Origin: Symbiodinium natans
Taxonomy: Eukaryota > Sar > Dinophyceae > Suessiales > Symbiodiniaceae
Direction of reading: 5' to 3'
Assembly: GCA_905221605.1 (NCBI GenBank)
Contig: CAJNDS010000350.1
Location: 95,681-159,680, forward strand
Length of the DNA: 64,000 nt
This document shows positions 1 to 10,296 of this stretch, piece after piece. The position numbers were made by a program, and so were the translations under genes. The notes below the pieces were generated by a model, which ran no database searches, was not told the origin of the DNA, and saw only the letters and a list, made by a program, of their open reading frames with translations. The stretch's first letter is position 1, and each line of letters starts with the position of its first letter.

Positions 1-1
1 A

Positions 2-1180
2 GGAGCAATCTACGCCTTGGTTCCTTTCATGTCGAAAACTTCAAGCCCATGTGATTGCACCACGGAGTGGATGAGCGGACATGTTCATGTGGTCTTCAAT
101 GGTTGTGCGGATCACAGCCATGATGGGCAAATGTGGTGCTACGTTGTGGGAGGAAGGAAATGCTCGCAGGCAACAGCGTCTTCTTGGTTTCCTGGCGCAT
201 ATTATATTACTGGGTGCACGCCTTCCACTCAGTCCACTCCAAAACAGGTACTTGGCCGCCCATTAACCCTGAACGGCAAGGCCTTGCTGGCTGCTGCCAC
301 TGCAACGCGTGAGTTCAAGGATTTGGCTGATGGGTGGGGATTCCCCGCCAGTAACTTGGGTCACCCAATGCTGTCAGCAGTGAGCGGCAGAGCTGCGCAT
401 ATGCCTCAGGAATTGCTGGAGGAAGCCCTGCGTGGCTTTGGCGCCGGAAATCCATTCCCAGAGGCAACCGGCACTCTGGCGATGGAATCGCAACTCCCGC
501 ACATGCTTGCTGTGGCACAAGCGGAGCTTGCCAGTGCGGGTCCTGAGGAGCGTGAGCATTGGAAGGAAGCGGGCTTGGCAGAGCATGCGTCAGTTGGTTC
601 CTTTGCGAAGCTTTGCTTGGAGTTGCTTGTTGCAGGAGCACCGCCAAGGTTGTTGCGCCGCGCCATCAAGGCACAGGAGGAGGAACTTGTGCATGCTCAT
701 CTGTCTCTGGGCCTTTTGCGTGGTGCACACCATGAACTCCAATCGCCCACTGTCTTCAAAAGCTTGAGGGTCGACCTCGCCAATGCTACCCAGACAGATG
801 GCCATGGTGGCTTTGCCATCGAACGCTTGGACCTCCCAGAACACAGCTTTGAAGTACGGCGTGACTTTGTTGCGCTCCGAAATGCCGCCATCGAGGAGGG
901 TCTCATCGGCGAGGGCCGTGCGGCGCTTCGGCTCTTCCAGCGCTCCCTTGAAACTCTGCATGGCCAGAGCGAGGGTAAGCTGGATGGCCGCGAGGTGTTG
1001 TCGGAAGGCCGCCGGGCTCTTGCGAAGATCGTTTGGGCGATTGCGAACGATGAGGCGCGCCACGCCGCATTGGCCATGGAGACCATTGAGTGGCTTTCGG
1101 GGAGAGACAGCAGACCACAGGCACAGCTGCCCAAAGTGCAGATCAGCCAAGGGACTGTGGTCGTGCAGGAGGTTGCATAA
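2..1180 (+). CDS. Ferritin-like diiron-domain protein, copy 1 (5' end outside window)
   Basis: This frame is open from the window edge to TAA at 1178-1180 and corresponds to the C-terminal 390 or so residues of the complete paralogue at 4032-6147. The first part is Cys/His-rich. The second is a four-helix ferritin-like domain whose likely metal ligands are visible: Glu in EHASVGSF (codon 581), ExxH in EELVH (683-694), Glu in IEEGLIGEG (near 894) and ExxH in DEARHA (1052-1063). The pattern resembles ferritin-like proteins I associate with myxobacteria. The iron or oxidase role is inferred. Compared with copy 2 it has a 4-residue in-frame insertion (MSKT) near the start and many replacements in the Cys-rich part, while the ferritin-like part is almost unchanged. 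The true start and signal peptide lie upstream of the window. Confidence 0.75.
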   Translation, partial: GAIYALVPFMSKTSSPCDCTTEWMSGHVHVVFNGCADHSHDGQMWCYVVGGRKCSQATASSWFPGAYYITGCTPSTQSTPKQVLGRPLTLNGKALLAAATATREFKDLADGWGFPASNLGHPMLSAVSGRAAHMPQELLEEALRGFGAGNPFPEATGTLAMESQLPHMLAVAQAELASAGPEEREHWKEAGLAEHASVGSFAKLCLELLVAGAPPRLLRRAIKAQEEELVHAHLSLGLLRGAHHELQSPTVFKSLRVDLANATQTDGHGGFAIERLDLPEHSFEVRRDFVALRNAAIEEGLIGEGRAALRLFQRSLETLHGQSEGKLDGREVLSEGRRALAKIVWAIANDEARHAALAMETIEWLSGRDSRPQAQLPKVQISQGTVVVQEVA

Positions 1181-1362
1181 GCTGCAGCTGTGTGGGCATG
1201 CAAGCGGACAGCTCCAGTGAACAGAAGTTAGATCTTAGTTGACCACATGAGACAACTCCCATGAAAGCTGGGTCCACAAGAAGAGCTTGCAAAGAGGGCT
1301 TAACTTGTGCCCCAGCCAAAAGAGCGGGGCAGGGACCGTCTCAAGAAGTTATAAATCACAAC

Positions 1363-2150
1363 CCGCCGCCGCTGAATCCGCACGTCGTTTTTTGTCGAAA
1401 CAAGCGTTTGGTGTAGGCAAAACGGTATTCGTTGAGCTTAATTTCTAAACGCGAATTCGTCTTTAATTTAAAAAAAAACGCTGTTTTTTTCGAGGTTTCT
1501 GCGCGCGCGTTTCTTGGTATCTATTGAGGTGCACATCGTGTTCGGGCTTACAGGTGTTGTTTTGGGTTGCACTGTGGGTTCTCTTCTCTGGATGTTTCAT
1601 GGGTGCATGATCTTTTGGCATTGCAGTACAGCACTATTGAGGTTTGGGAGTGGTATTGTTTAGGGTTGAAGCTTTGAAGAGTTGAAGGGTTTTAGGAGTT
1701 GCAAGTGTTGCAAGTTTCTGCACTACGGCTTTCTTGTGGGCCGGGGGATCTAAAGGGACTTAGGGGGCTAGGAAGCTTAAGGGGACTCAGGTGGCCTCGG
1801 TGGCTAAAGGGAAATTCGGGCATCGCGATCATGGTCGATGTGGTGTTATAATAAAGTGCTCTTTAAGAGGAACTCGTCTATGAAAAGAAGAGTGTCTATG
1901 AAAAGAAGAGTGTCAGTGAACTTCGATGTTTCTCTTCCAAAAGCGAGATCTCGTAGAGACCGCAGGCCGCAGGCAGCTCCCCCCAAGAGGCGGCCCCAAG
2001 CAGAGTTTTGTCGGAGGCATGGGTTTAGAGATCAGGGTTGAGGGTTTTTTGAGGCCAGAACGTAATTATCCCCCCCCCCCCCAACCCGGGACCAACCCTA
2101 AAAACCTTGTAAAAACCTTGTGCGGTTGTAGCGGCGCTAGCTATCACAAC
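1363..2150. mobile_element. 788-bp insertion with 8-bp target duplication, MITE-like
   Basis: Copy 2 of the duplication reads straight through here (6326-6340) and serves as the empty site. In copy 1 the 8 bases ATCACAAC occur at 1355-1362 and again at 2143-2150, flanking the insert, as a target-site duplication would. The insert ends are imperfect inverted repeats. GCCGCT, then CCGCAC, then a T-run near 1367-1392 answer the reverse complement of 2111-2137, matching at about 19 of 26 positions. No transposase frame is visible. It contains a C-run near 2071-2082 and an A/G-rich repeat near 1878-1912. It is probably a non-autonomous DNA transposon with an 8-bp duplication, as in hAT-type elements. 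Confidence 0.75.
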
Positions 2151-2484
2151 AATAAGACTGATAACAATCATCATAATGCGAAGATACAGTAAATTCTTAT
2201 CATTAGTATTACTATTACTCGTAGAGTAGGTCGCCCCAGAGAGCAATGGCTACATCACACAAATGCTCCTTTATATAGCGTTAACGGGCAATGGAGAACT
2301 ACATTGGGTCTGAACCTCAAAAGGCCGCAAGAGACAGAATCATTTAAGATAACGTCTCTCCTGTTTTCCTCCCAGCTCAGCTCCCAAGCGTTCACCGACG
2401 ATGCAGCGATCTGCATCGAACGCATGGTATTGGAAAATTACTTACTATCATTATTGTTGTTTTTGTTAATTGCTCTGTTTATGA

Positions 2485-2985
2485 CCCGCTGCGGACAGTC
2501 GCTGTAGTAGGTTGAAGAGCCACGCGGGCCATGCAAGCTCAGAGCTGGTGCAGATTTTATGCAATTTTGCGCTGATGCTGGAAAGGCTGCTCCCAGAACA
2601 GTAATCATACTAGTAGTAATGGTAAGTATCATTAGTGATAGTAATATTAACAGAAACATAATAGAAATAATATTCGTAATAATATGTAGTACTTGTAGTA
2701 GTACTTGTAGTAGTAGTAGTAGTAGTAATAATAATAATACTAGTAATAATGAACGAAGTAAGAACAACAGACGTAATAGTAATAATTTCAGTATCAGCAC
2801 AAGGCAATTTGAGAACGAAGGTGTGTAACCGAGCTTGGATTCTGAAAGCATTGAACTCGGATCAGGAATGAAACGTCATTTTGGAGTGGCCTCTCCATCA
2901 TGTGTGCTTAATTTGTGGATCCTGGTGGACAGTCGCCGTAATAGGTTGAAGAGCCCCAGAAGGAAAACAGCACATGGCCGACCAC
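2485..2985 (+). repeat. Dispersed repeat family (two cores), copy 1 flank
   Basis: Two copies of the core GGACAGTCGC(C/T)GTA(A/G)TAGG followed by TTGAAGAGCC lie at about 2492 and 2928. Between them is a stretch beginning GCGCTGATGCTGG and ending CTTAATTTGTGGATCC that recurs in the clusters at 25.2-26.0 and 34.4-35.3 kb. The same block is carried in the duplicated flank at 6665-7180. No coding frame is convincing. Origin unknown; a satellite or old SINE-like element is possible. Confidence 0.75.
2685..2750 (+). repeat. (AGT)n/(AAT)n microsatellite
   Basis: This trinucleotide tract lies inside the dispersed repeat. The homologous tract in copy 2 (6869-6943) is longer, with an uninterrupted AGT run, so the locus has expanded or contracted since the duplication. 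Confidence 0.9.
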
Positions 2986-3124
2986 GAGCTGTTAGAACAT
3001 TATAGCAATGATACTGGTTAGTAGTAATACCGATAGTAAGAATAATAATGCTAGTACTACTAGTACTAGTAGGGATCAGGATATTTAGGGGTTTGCGGTT
3101 CAAAGAGAGTCCATGTCCGGAGCA

Positions 3125-3172
3125 TGTGCAAAGGTGCAAAGGTGCAAAGGTGCAAAGGTGCAAGGGTGCAAG
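3125..3172 (+). repeat. 8-bp tandem repeat GGTGCAAA
   Basis: About five head-to-tail copies. The homologous array in copy 2 is at 7317-7365 and differs by single bases. Confidence 0.85.
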
Positions 3173-3424
3173 TCTAAAGCCCGGGACTCCAAGACCTTTG
3201 AGCTTGATACCACAAAGCGCTAAAGGGGCAGTATCAGGGTAGTATCACGTCGTCTCTTGCCAGTCAGAGCCTCCACCCAGTCGTGGCTGTGCAGCTCTGT
3301 TCATCTGTTCAAGTTGGAGCGGCTTCGCCGTGTCCTGAAGGAAAAGGGATGTCCCGGCCCCGATCCCGAAAAACCCTCTGAGAACTAGAGCCTTAAATTC
3401 TTTTCTCGTTTGACTCTGAGCTCA

Positions 3425-4031
3425 ATAAGTCAGAACTTACTTGGCGCATCCTGAGCTGGAGCCTCGCAATTTTGGCTTGGTTCTGGATTGAAGGCAATGG
3501 CGCGTGCCAAGCCACCTAGCTTTGTTTGAACTTTCCGGCAACGGCTCATCGCAAAGGCATCGTGCAAAATTTCATGCTTGAATGCAGCCTCCAAGCTCAT
3601 GTCGTGACTTCGACGAAGAAGTTATTACGACACTACGAGGATGGACGGAAAGAACTTCTCTCGAGCTATTAGCGAGCGCGCGCATCAATTAATCATTGTA
3701 CCTCCCCACGATGCCCCTCTAACTAGTGAGACAGCTTAGCTTATGTGAAAGTAAATGTCCTAACGCATTTCACAGGGGCGATGCCTATGCACTTCACCAA
3801 CAAACGGTCAAGACCTCCTGTGAATAACCACACGGCCGCGGCTCTGGTGCCGGTGCTGTCGGTTTTTGTAGGTGTTTTGCAGAGTAGGCACATGCCAGGA
3901 TGGGAGGCAGCTTTGTTGCGCAAGTTGTTGAATTTGTCTGTCTTGGTTTCTGTCCAGTACCTGTCGGCGCGCCTTGCTACAGTTTCGGCTTCAGACCCCA
4001 GTCAGCTGAGACATCTTCGGCGCACTCCAAA
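3425..4031. other. Intergenic and upstream region of the complete ferritin-like gene
   Basis: There is no convincing coding frame. The region starts at the duplication breakpoint and runs to the chosen start codon. A stretch at 3465-3476 resembles part of the dinoflagellate spliced leader but is too weak to call. Confidence 0.5.
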
Positions 4032-6147
4032 ATGGCAAACATGGCAATGTTTCTGTTTGCGTGTGTCGGTGCCATCTTGACTACCGGCATGGAGATCCCC
4101 GCTACAGACCAAGCAGATGAGTCATGCGCATTGCAGAGCAAAGCCTCGGACCACGTGACGGAGAAGCTGGAGACCTCGGAGGAGCCACTTGCAGCAACGC
4201 AAGCAGCAACGCAAGTGACGTCCGAATCCGGAAGTGGTGCAACACATTCACCTCCTCCCCCATCAGGCATAAGGGCAAAGGGCTGGCGAATCACCGCCAT
4301 CAAGCCTTCTGAAGCGATGTGGGGATGGGATGTGAAGCAGGCAGCTGGCATTTCAAAACTAAACAGTTTTAAGTTAGCTGTATATGTGTCCCCGTAACTG
4401 ACGGTTGACTCTGTATGCTGTGTGGCATGAATTGCAGGTGCAGTTCCTGACCGACACAGGTGACGAACTCATGCCATTGCCTCCTTTGGGATGCGCAACT
4501 GTTTCCAGTGGCACGGTTGAAGTCGAGGGATGGGAGCCTGAGAATGCGTTCAGGTACGATATTGATGCGAAATGGGGCGGTCGCAAGGATGCGAGTGGAA
4601 GCTTCTACATTGGGGTCCATTGCCCCACTGCGGTGAAGTTGGGGGAGGTGAGGCTTCAACAAGAGCCTCATCCGTCGAGCCCACCTGTTGACCAGGTGAA
4701 GATTGAATTCACCATGGATGGTTTCGGTGGGAGTACTCAATGGCATAAGTTCTGCGAGGTGTCAATCAGCCAAAACAGCTTGGAGCCGATATGGTTTCTC
4801 GGAATTCTCTATTACGTTGAGGCTTGCCACATGTGCAATAAGAACTGGTGTGCCGGACCGTACATGCAGCACGACACCTACGTTGAAGTTGATCATGCGA
4901 AAGGACCTTCCTTGGCAGATGCGCCTGAGGGCTGCGGCGTGATCACCTCCGATACCAGGATGGCCCGCAACCCCGAGACAGGAGCAATCTACGCCCTGGT
5001 TCCTTTTTCAAGCCCATGTGATTGCACCACGGAGTGGATGAGCGGACATGTTCATGTGGGCCTCAATGGTTGTGCGGCTCACAACCATGATGGGGAAATG
5101 TGGTGCTACGTTGTCGGAGGAAGGAACTGCTGGCAGGCAAGAAAGTCTGCGCGGTTTCCTGGCGCATTTTTTATTTCTGGGTGCACGCCTTCCACTCAGT
5201 CCACTCCAAAACAGGTACTTGGCCGCCCATTAACCCTGAACGGCAAGACCTTGCTGGCTGCTGCCACTGCAACGCGTGAGGTCAAGGATTTGGCTGATGG
5301 GTGGGGATTCCCCGCCAGTAACTTGGGTCACCCAATGCTGTCAGCAGTGAGCGGCAGAGCTGCGCATATGCCTCAGGAATTGCTGGAGGAAGCCCTGCGT
5401 GGCTTTGGCGCCGGAAATCCATTCCCAGAGGCAACCGGCACTCTGGCGATGGAATCGCAACTCCCGCACATGCTTGCTGTGGCACAAGCGGAGCTTGCCA
5501 GTGCGGGTCCTGAGGAGCGTGAGCATTGGAAGGAAGCGGGCTTGGCAGAGCATGCGTCAGTTGGTTCCTTTGCGAAGCTTTGCTTGGAGTTGCTTGTTGC
5601 AGGAGCACCGCCAAGGTTGTTGCGCCGCGCCATCAAGGCGCAGGAGGAGGAACTTGTGCATGCTCATCTGTCTCTGGGCCTTTTGCGTGGTGCAAACCAT
5701 GAACTCCAATCGCCCACTGTCTTCAAAAGCTTGAGGGTCGACCTCGCCAATGCTACCCAGACAGATGGCCACGGTGGCTTTGCCATCGAACGCTTGGACC
5801 TCCCAGAACACAGCTTTGAAGTACGGCGTGACTTTGTTGCGCTCCGAAATGCCGCCATCGAGGAGGGTCTCATCGGCGAGGGCCGTGCGGCGCTTCGGCT
5901 CTTCCAGCGCTCTCTTGAAACTCTGCATGGCCAGAGCGAGGGTAAGCTGGATGGCGGCGAGGTGTTGTCGGAAGGCCGCCGGGCTCTTGCGAAGATCGTT
6001 TGGGCGATTGCGAACGATGAGGCGCGCCACGCCGCATTGGCCATGGAGACCATTGAGTGGCTTTCGGGGAGAGACAGCAGACCACAGGCACAGCTGCCCA
6101 AAGTGCAGATCAGCTCAGGGACTGTGGTCGTGCAGGAGGTTGCATAA
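4032..6147 (+). CDS. Secreted protein with lectin-like and ferritin-like domains (copy 2, complete)
   Basis: Proposed exons are 4032-4340 and 4438-6147, about 672 residues. The first exon begins MANMAMFLFACVG, a signal peptide, followed by an acidic stretch with ALQ and a Pro/Ser linker. The intron 4341-4437 begins GC, ends AG and is phase 0. Removing it joins GWRITAIKP...WDVKQ to VQFLTDTG, giving one domain of about 150 residues that resembles a discoidin-like (F5/8 type C) carbohydrate-binding fold. A Cys-rich part follows (CDCTTEWMSG), then a C-terminal four-helix ferritin-like domain with Glu and two ExxH motifs (EELVH, DEARH) that should bind two metals. It is probably secreted, binds a glycan and handles iron or oxygen; the roles are inferred. 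ATG 4032 was chosen because it starts the signal peptide. The ferritin-like half is nearly identical to copy 1. Confidence 0.75.
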
Positions 6148-6877
6148 GCTGCAGCTGTGTGGGCGTGCAAGCGGACAGCTCCAGTGAACAGAAGTTAGAT
6201 CTTAGTTGACCACATGAGACAACTCCCATGAAAGCTAAGATGGGGCCACAAGACAAGCTTACAAAGAGGGCTTAACTTGTGCCCCAGCCAAAAGAGCGGG
6301 GCAGGGACCGTCTCAAGAAGTCATAAATCACAACAATAAGACTGATAACAATCATCATAATACGAAGATACAGTAAATTATTATCATTAGTACTACTATT
6401 ACTCGTAAAGTAGGTCGCCCCAGAGAGCAATGGCTACATCACACAAATGCTCCTTTATATAGTGTTAACGGGCAATGAGAACTACATTGGGTCTGAACCT
6501 CAAAAGGCCGCAAGAGACAGAATCATTTAAGATAACGTCTCTCCTGCTTTCCTCCCAGCTCAGCTCCCAAGCGTTCACCGACGATGCAGCGATCTGCATC
6601 GAACGCATGGTATTGGAAAATTACTTACTATCATTATTGTTGTTTTTGTTAATTGCTCTGTTTATGACCCGCTGCGGACAGTCGCTGTAGTAGGCTGAAG
6701 AGCCACGCGGGCCATGCAAGCTCAGAGCTGGTGCAGATTTTATGCAATTTTGCGCTGATGCTGGAAAGGCTGCTCCCAGAACAGTAATAGTAATAGTAGT
6801 AATGGTAGGTATCATTAGTGATAGTAATATTAACAGAAACATAATAGAAATAATATTCGTAATAATATGTAGTACTT

Positions 6878-6919
<42 letters not shown>

Positions 6920-7617
6920 ATAATAATAATACTAGTAATAATGAACGAAGTAATAACAACAGACGTAGTAGTAATAATTTCAGTATCAGCACAAGGCAAT
7001 TTGAGAACGAAGGTGTGTAACCGAGCTTGGATTCTGAAAGCATTGAACTCGGATCAGGAATGAAACGTCATTTTGGAGTGGCCTCTCCATCATGTGTGCT
7101 TAATTTGTGGATCCTGGTGGACAGTCGCCGTAATAGGTTGAAGAGCCCCAGAAGGAAAACAGCACATGGCCGACCACGAGCTGTTAGAACATTATAGCAA
7201 TGATACTGGTTAGTAGTAATACCGATAGTAAGAATAATAATGCTAGTACTACTAGTACTAGTAGGGATTCAGGATATTTAGGGGTTTGCGGTTCAAAGAG
7301 AGTCCATGTCCGGAGCATGTGCAAAGGTGCAAATGTGCAAAGGTGCAAAGGTGCAAGGGTGCAAGTCTAAAGCCCGGGACTCCAAGACCTTTGAGCTTGA
7401 TACCACAAAGCGCTAAAGGGGTAGTATCAGGGTAGTATCACGTCGTCTCTTGCCAGTCAGAGCCTCCACCCAGTCGTGGCTGTGCAGCTCTGTTCATCTG
7501 TTCAAGTTGGAGCGGCTTCGCCGTGTCCTGAAGGAAAAGGGATGTCCCGGCCCCGATCCCGAAAAACCCTCTGAGAACTAGAGCCTTAAATTCTTTTCTC
7601 GTTTGACTCTGAGCTCA
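4980..7617. repeat. Segmental duplication, copy 2
   Basis: Counterpart of 1-3424. It lacks the 788-bp insertion and so preserves the ancestral site. It includes the last 1168 bases of the ferritin-like gene, the dispersed-repeat pair (6665-7180), the longer AGT microsatellite and the 8-bp repeat. It ends at 7617. Confidence 0.95.
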
Positions 7618-8530
7618 CAAACCCTCCCTGGCTGGGCACCTGGGCCGAGTTTCATTCACGAGCTGACCCATTTTTCTCTGGGTACGTAGATGCCCTCAGA
7701 GAGGCTGTCAACGTTGTGGTTCGGAGCAGGCTCTAAACCCAAGGTTCAACCTTAGCTGCCCATGGTACCGCCTCAGCCTGGAGCACACTAAGCCGCATGA
7801 TTGACTTTCGAAGAAACGGCTTCGTCAGCGCTTTCAGAAGATTGCGACCCCATGGCACAGCTCTTTGCAGAAGGTGTCTATGAAGCGACACCGCAGGGTG
7901 TAGGGTTTAGGGCCTAGTTTAGGGTTCAGGGGTTTACGAACACATCGCGTTGGATTTGCTATTGGGGTCCACGGCTGAGTTATTTATTCCTTGTAGCTTT
8001 CACCGTAAGTTTCCCTTGCTGAGGGTTCGGGTTCGGGCCAAAACTCTAGGTGGTTTTCTTAGTCAGATCCTCGGATTATGTTTCTTCTCTCGCTTCTTCA
8101 TCATGCTTCTTTTGTCCGTCTGCGAGGCAGTGGTGCCATGGACAGGAACGGTCTCCAGGGAGTAAGCTTGACGGTCAGCACCTTTGATTGCAGGAAGATC
8201 CGCGCAGGAAGAGTGTCAGAGTCACAAAGAGCCTGTAACAAGCAGCAATTCTGTCAATTTTAGTCAATATGCTTTAGCTGCTACGGATACTTTTTTGTCC
8301 ATCCACGCACAAAAGATTCTTCAGCGTGCTCTGCATTGACAGACAGCATCCTTTCAATAAAGTTCCGTGGCATATCGTCTTTGGACAACCCAGCAAGCAG
8401 ATCAAGAAGCGATTCAATGCAGGATCAGTCTCCATCGAATGTTGCCCTGCAGTGCCATGTGCTCAAGACCAGATCGAGGCATCCAGTTCCAATGTTTGAT
8501 GCCATGCCCGTAACCCAGCGTGCCCATGCG
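7618..8530. other. Intergenic region with telomere-type motifs
   Basis: No frame is convincing. A short G/T-rich stretch at about 7896-7935 contains GGGTTTAGGG-type motifs, interstitial telomere-like sequence. The rest looks unique. It ends at the start codon of the next secreted-protein gene. Confidence 0.45.
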
Positions 8531-10172
8531 ATGCAGCTCCAGGCCGTGTTCCTGTTCCTCTTTATGTTGCCCCTGGTGGTGGGGCAATGCCAGGCTCTCG
8601 ACTCCAGCCTCGGCAGTTCGGTTGAAGACAAGGCTTTGGTTCAATTACGTGTAAATCTGCCTGGCACCGAAGACTTCTTGGATCCGGTCAATGAAGCGTT
8701 CCCTGGTTCGAATCCAGGAAACAAGCAAAGGCATCCTTGCTAAGAAATATGCCTGTGGATTGTTTTGGGTTGTCTTAGGTTTTTGATAGCAAATCAAGGT
8801 TTCTCCACCTCGAACTTTTGGCCACCAAGCAGAGCATGCACAACAATGGTTTCTGGAGTTGCATAACGGGCACGGACGACAAGACCTGTCCCGGCAGGAA
8901 ACCCACCATGTGGTTCACGATGCTGAGTGCCACTATTCCCCAGAAGCTCCCCGCAAAGAGTGGTCCGCTTGGCCTGCTCGCCCTTACAAATACCTGGTGG
9001 GCCAATGTGCCTTCCCGGGGAAACATGTACTGGCATGAAGCTTCGACCTGCGGCAACGTCGGCCTGAAGAATCCGAAGTTTGCCAGCCACCAGGCTTTCC
9101 GAGAGTCACTGCTCAGGATTCTGAACGAAAGCGCAAGGGTGAAGCGAGAGTGCCCAGCCCCCGCTGGCAAATGCCCGACGTGGTACAACTACAACTGCGG
9201 TAATGAGTCCGGTGTGAAAGAGCAGGCGCTTTTCTGTTTGGATCCAGTCCTTCAGGCCACTTGCCCTCACGAAAGCCTTTTTCTGTTTGTGAGATTTTGC
9301 GAGGTGATGCCGGCTCAGCGGGCTTGGGAAGAGCACATGGAGTTTCGCGCAGTTGTCGGGCCCCTCACGAAAGGACCGAGCAGAGTATCGCAAGCTTGGC
9401 GTTAGCCAAGCTTGCAGTTGCGCGAGTGGTGAGGCTCATGCTACATGTTTCGCTCCTGTCGATCCTGCCCCAGAGTCGCCAAATGATTTTTGAAAAGAAC
9501 GATCCGCCGGAAAGTCCACGGCAGTCTAGCCGAGCCTCTCTAGTTAACAGGAACATGAAAAGTGCACCAAAGTGCACCATGAACCTTAAAAGGCCCGAGG
9601 TCTGAACTGTATGAAGCATCCACCTCGAGAGTTCCCCCATAAAATCTTCGGCAAGAATGACAAAAACAAGTGCCTGCGCGCACTGAAACTCTAAACCGTT
9701 TAAACCTAAACCCTCTCATGGCCGCGAGAAGAGAAGGGATACTTGAACCTCGGAGACTACGAAGACTACTGCTTTTCCAGGATCTTCTGGCCTTCAGGAT
9801 GCCCTCAAGTGGCAGGACGGTTGGGGGACGGTAGGGGGACGGTAGGGGGACGGTAGGGGGAGGGTAGACTGTCGGATCCCTTTTAGAATCCTTACCCGCT
9901 TGTGCCAGGATGATCAAATGTGGGCAGGAAAGCAGGAGTTGCCAGTGGAGCCTTTCGTGGGCGCATTTTATGACTTCGATGTCCAGCCAAGGGGGTTTGT
10001 CCCGCTAGACAAGCTTCCTATTGGCGGCGAACACAAGCTCAGCCAGCAGCATTTTTTGAACTTATGCTGCACCATGTTAATGACCTCGAACTCGGACGTT
10101 GACCAAAAGACGTATCCACTCTACTTCCACTGGTACACGAAGCTTCCAGCAGGTGCACCCAAGGCCATTTGA
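8531..10172 (+). CDS. Secreted protein of unknown family, three exons
   Basis: The start MQLQAVFLFLFMLPLVVG is a clear signal peptide, followed by an acidic stretch and KALVQLR. Exon 1 runs from 8531 to about 8740. Exon 2 starts near 8790-8799 and ends at 9303, just before GAG|GTGATG. Exon 3 is 9909-10172, following CCAG and ending with TGA. Exons 2 and 3 join in phase 0 across a 605-base GT-AG intron. The exon 1-2 junction is not resolved. Exon 2 is rich in Cys and Trp (FWSCITGTDDKTCPG, CPTWYNYNCGN). Exon 3 has YDFDVQPRGFVPLDK and YPLYFHWYTKLP. I recognise no family. It is probably extracellular. The next gene begins 125 bases downstream on the same strand. Confidence 0.55.
9815..9868 (+). 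repeat. 13-bp tandem repeat GGACGGTAGGGGG
   Basis: About four copies lie inside the second intron of the secreted-protein gene. The G-runs could form quadruplexes on the plus strand. Confidence 0.85.
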
Positions 10173-10296
10173 GCAGAGTAGCAGCAGCGCCAACTAGGTG
10201 TTTTAGCCGGAGTCGTGCCACATGTAATGTACCACTGCATGTCGCAGAGGTCATGCAAGCGGTAGTCGCCGCCATATCAGACGAAGAGCAACAGTG

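Larger units (their letters stand above)
1..3424. repeat. Segmental duplication, copy 1
   Basis: Bases 1-3424 match 4980-7617 nearly base for base. The match covers the 3' part of the ferritin-like gene and about 2.2 kb of its downstream flank. It ends at a shared GAGCTCA (3418-3424 and 7611-7617), after which the two copies are unrelated. Copy 1 is longer mainly because of the insertion at 1363-2150. The left edge lies outside the window. Divergence is uneven: roughly 20 substitutions and a 12-base indel in the first 215 bases, but only about nine changes in the next 965. Confidence 0.95.

Noticed and set aside
2438-2851. Leu-rich membrane-protein-like frame on the minus strand
   Set aside because: It is a translation of AGT/AAT microsatellite DNA, and the reading differs between the two duplication copies only by repeat number.
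3461-3480. Possible relict of the dinoflagellate spliced leader (CGCAATTTTGGCTTGG)
   Set aside because: Eleven of twelve bases match at the centre, but the ends do not, only a ten-codon frame follows, and similar ATTTTGGCT strings occur elsewhere (55640).
8702-8718. tRNA T-arm look-alike CCTGGTTCGAATCCAGG
   Set aside because: It is a perfect 5-bp stem with a 7-base TTCGAAT loop, but no matching acceptor stem, D-arm or anticodon arm lies upstream, and it sits inside a plausible coding exon. A tRNA-derived SINE relic remains possible.
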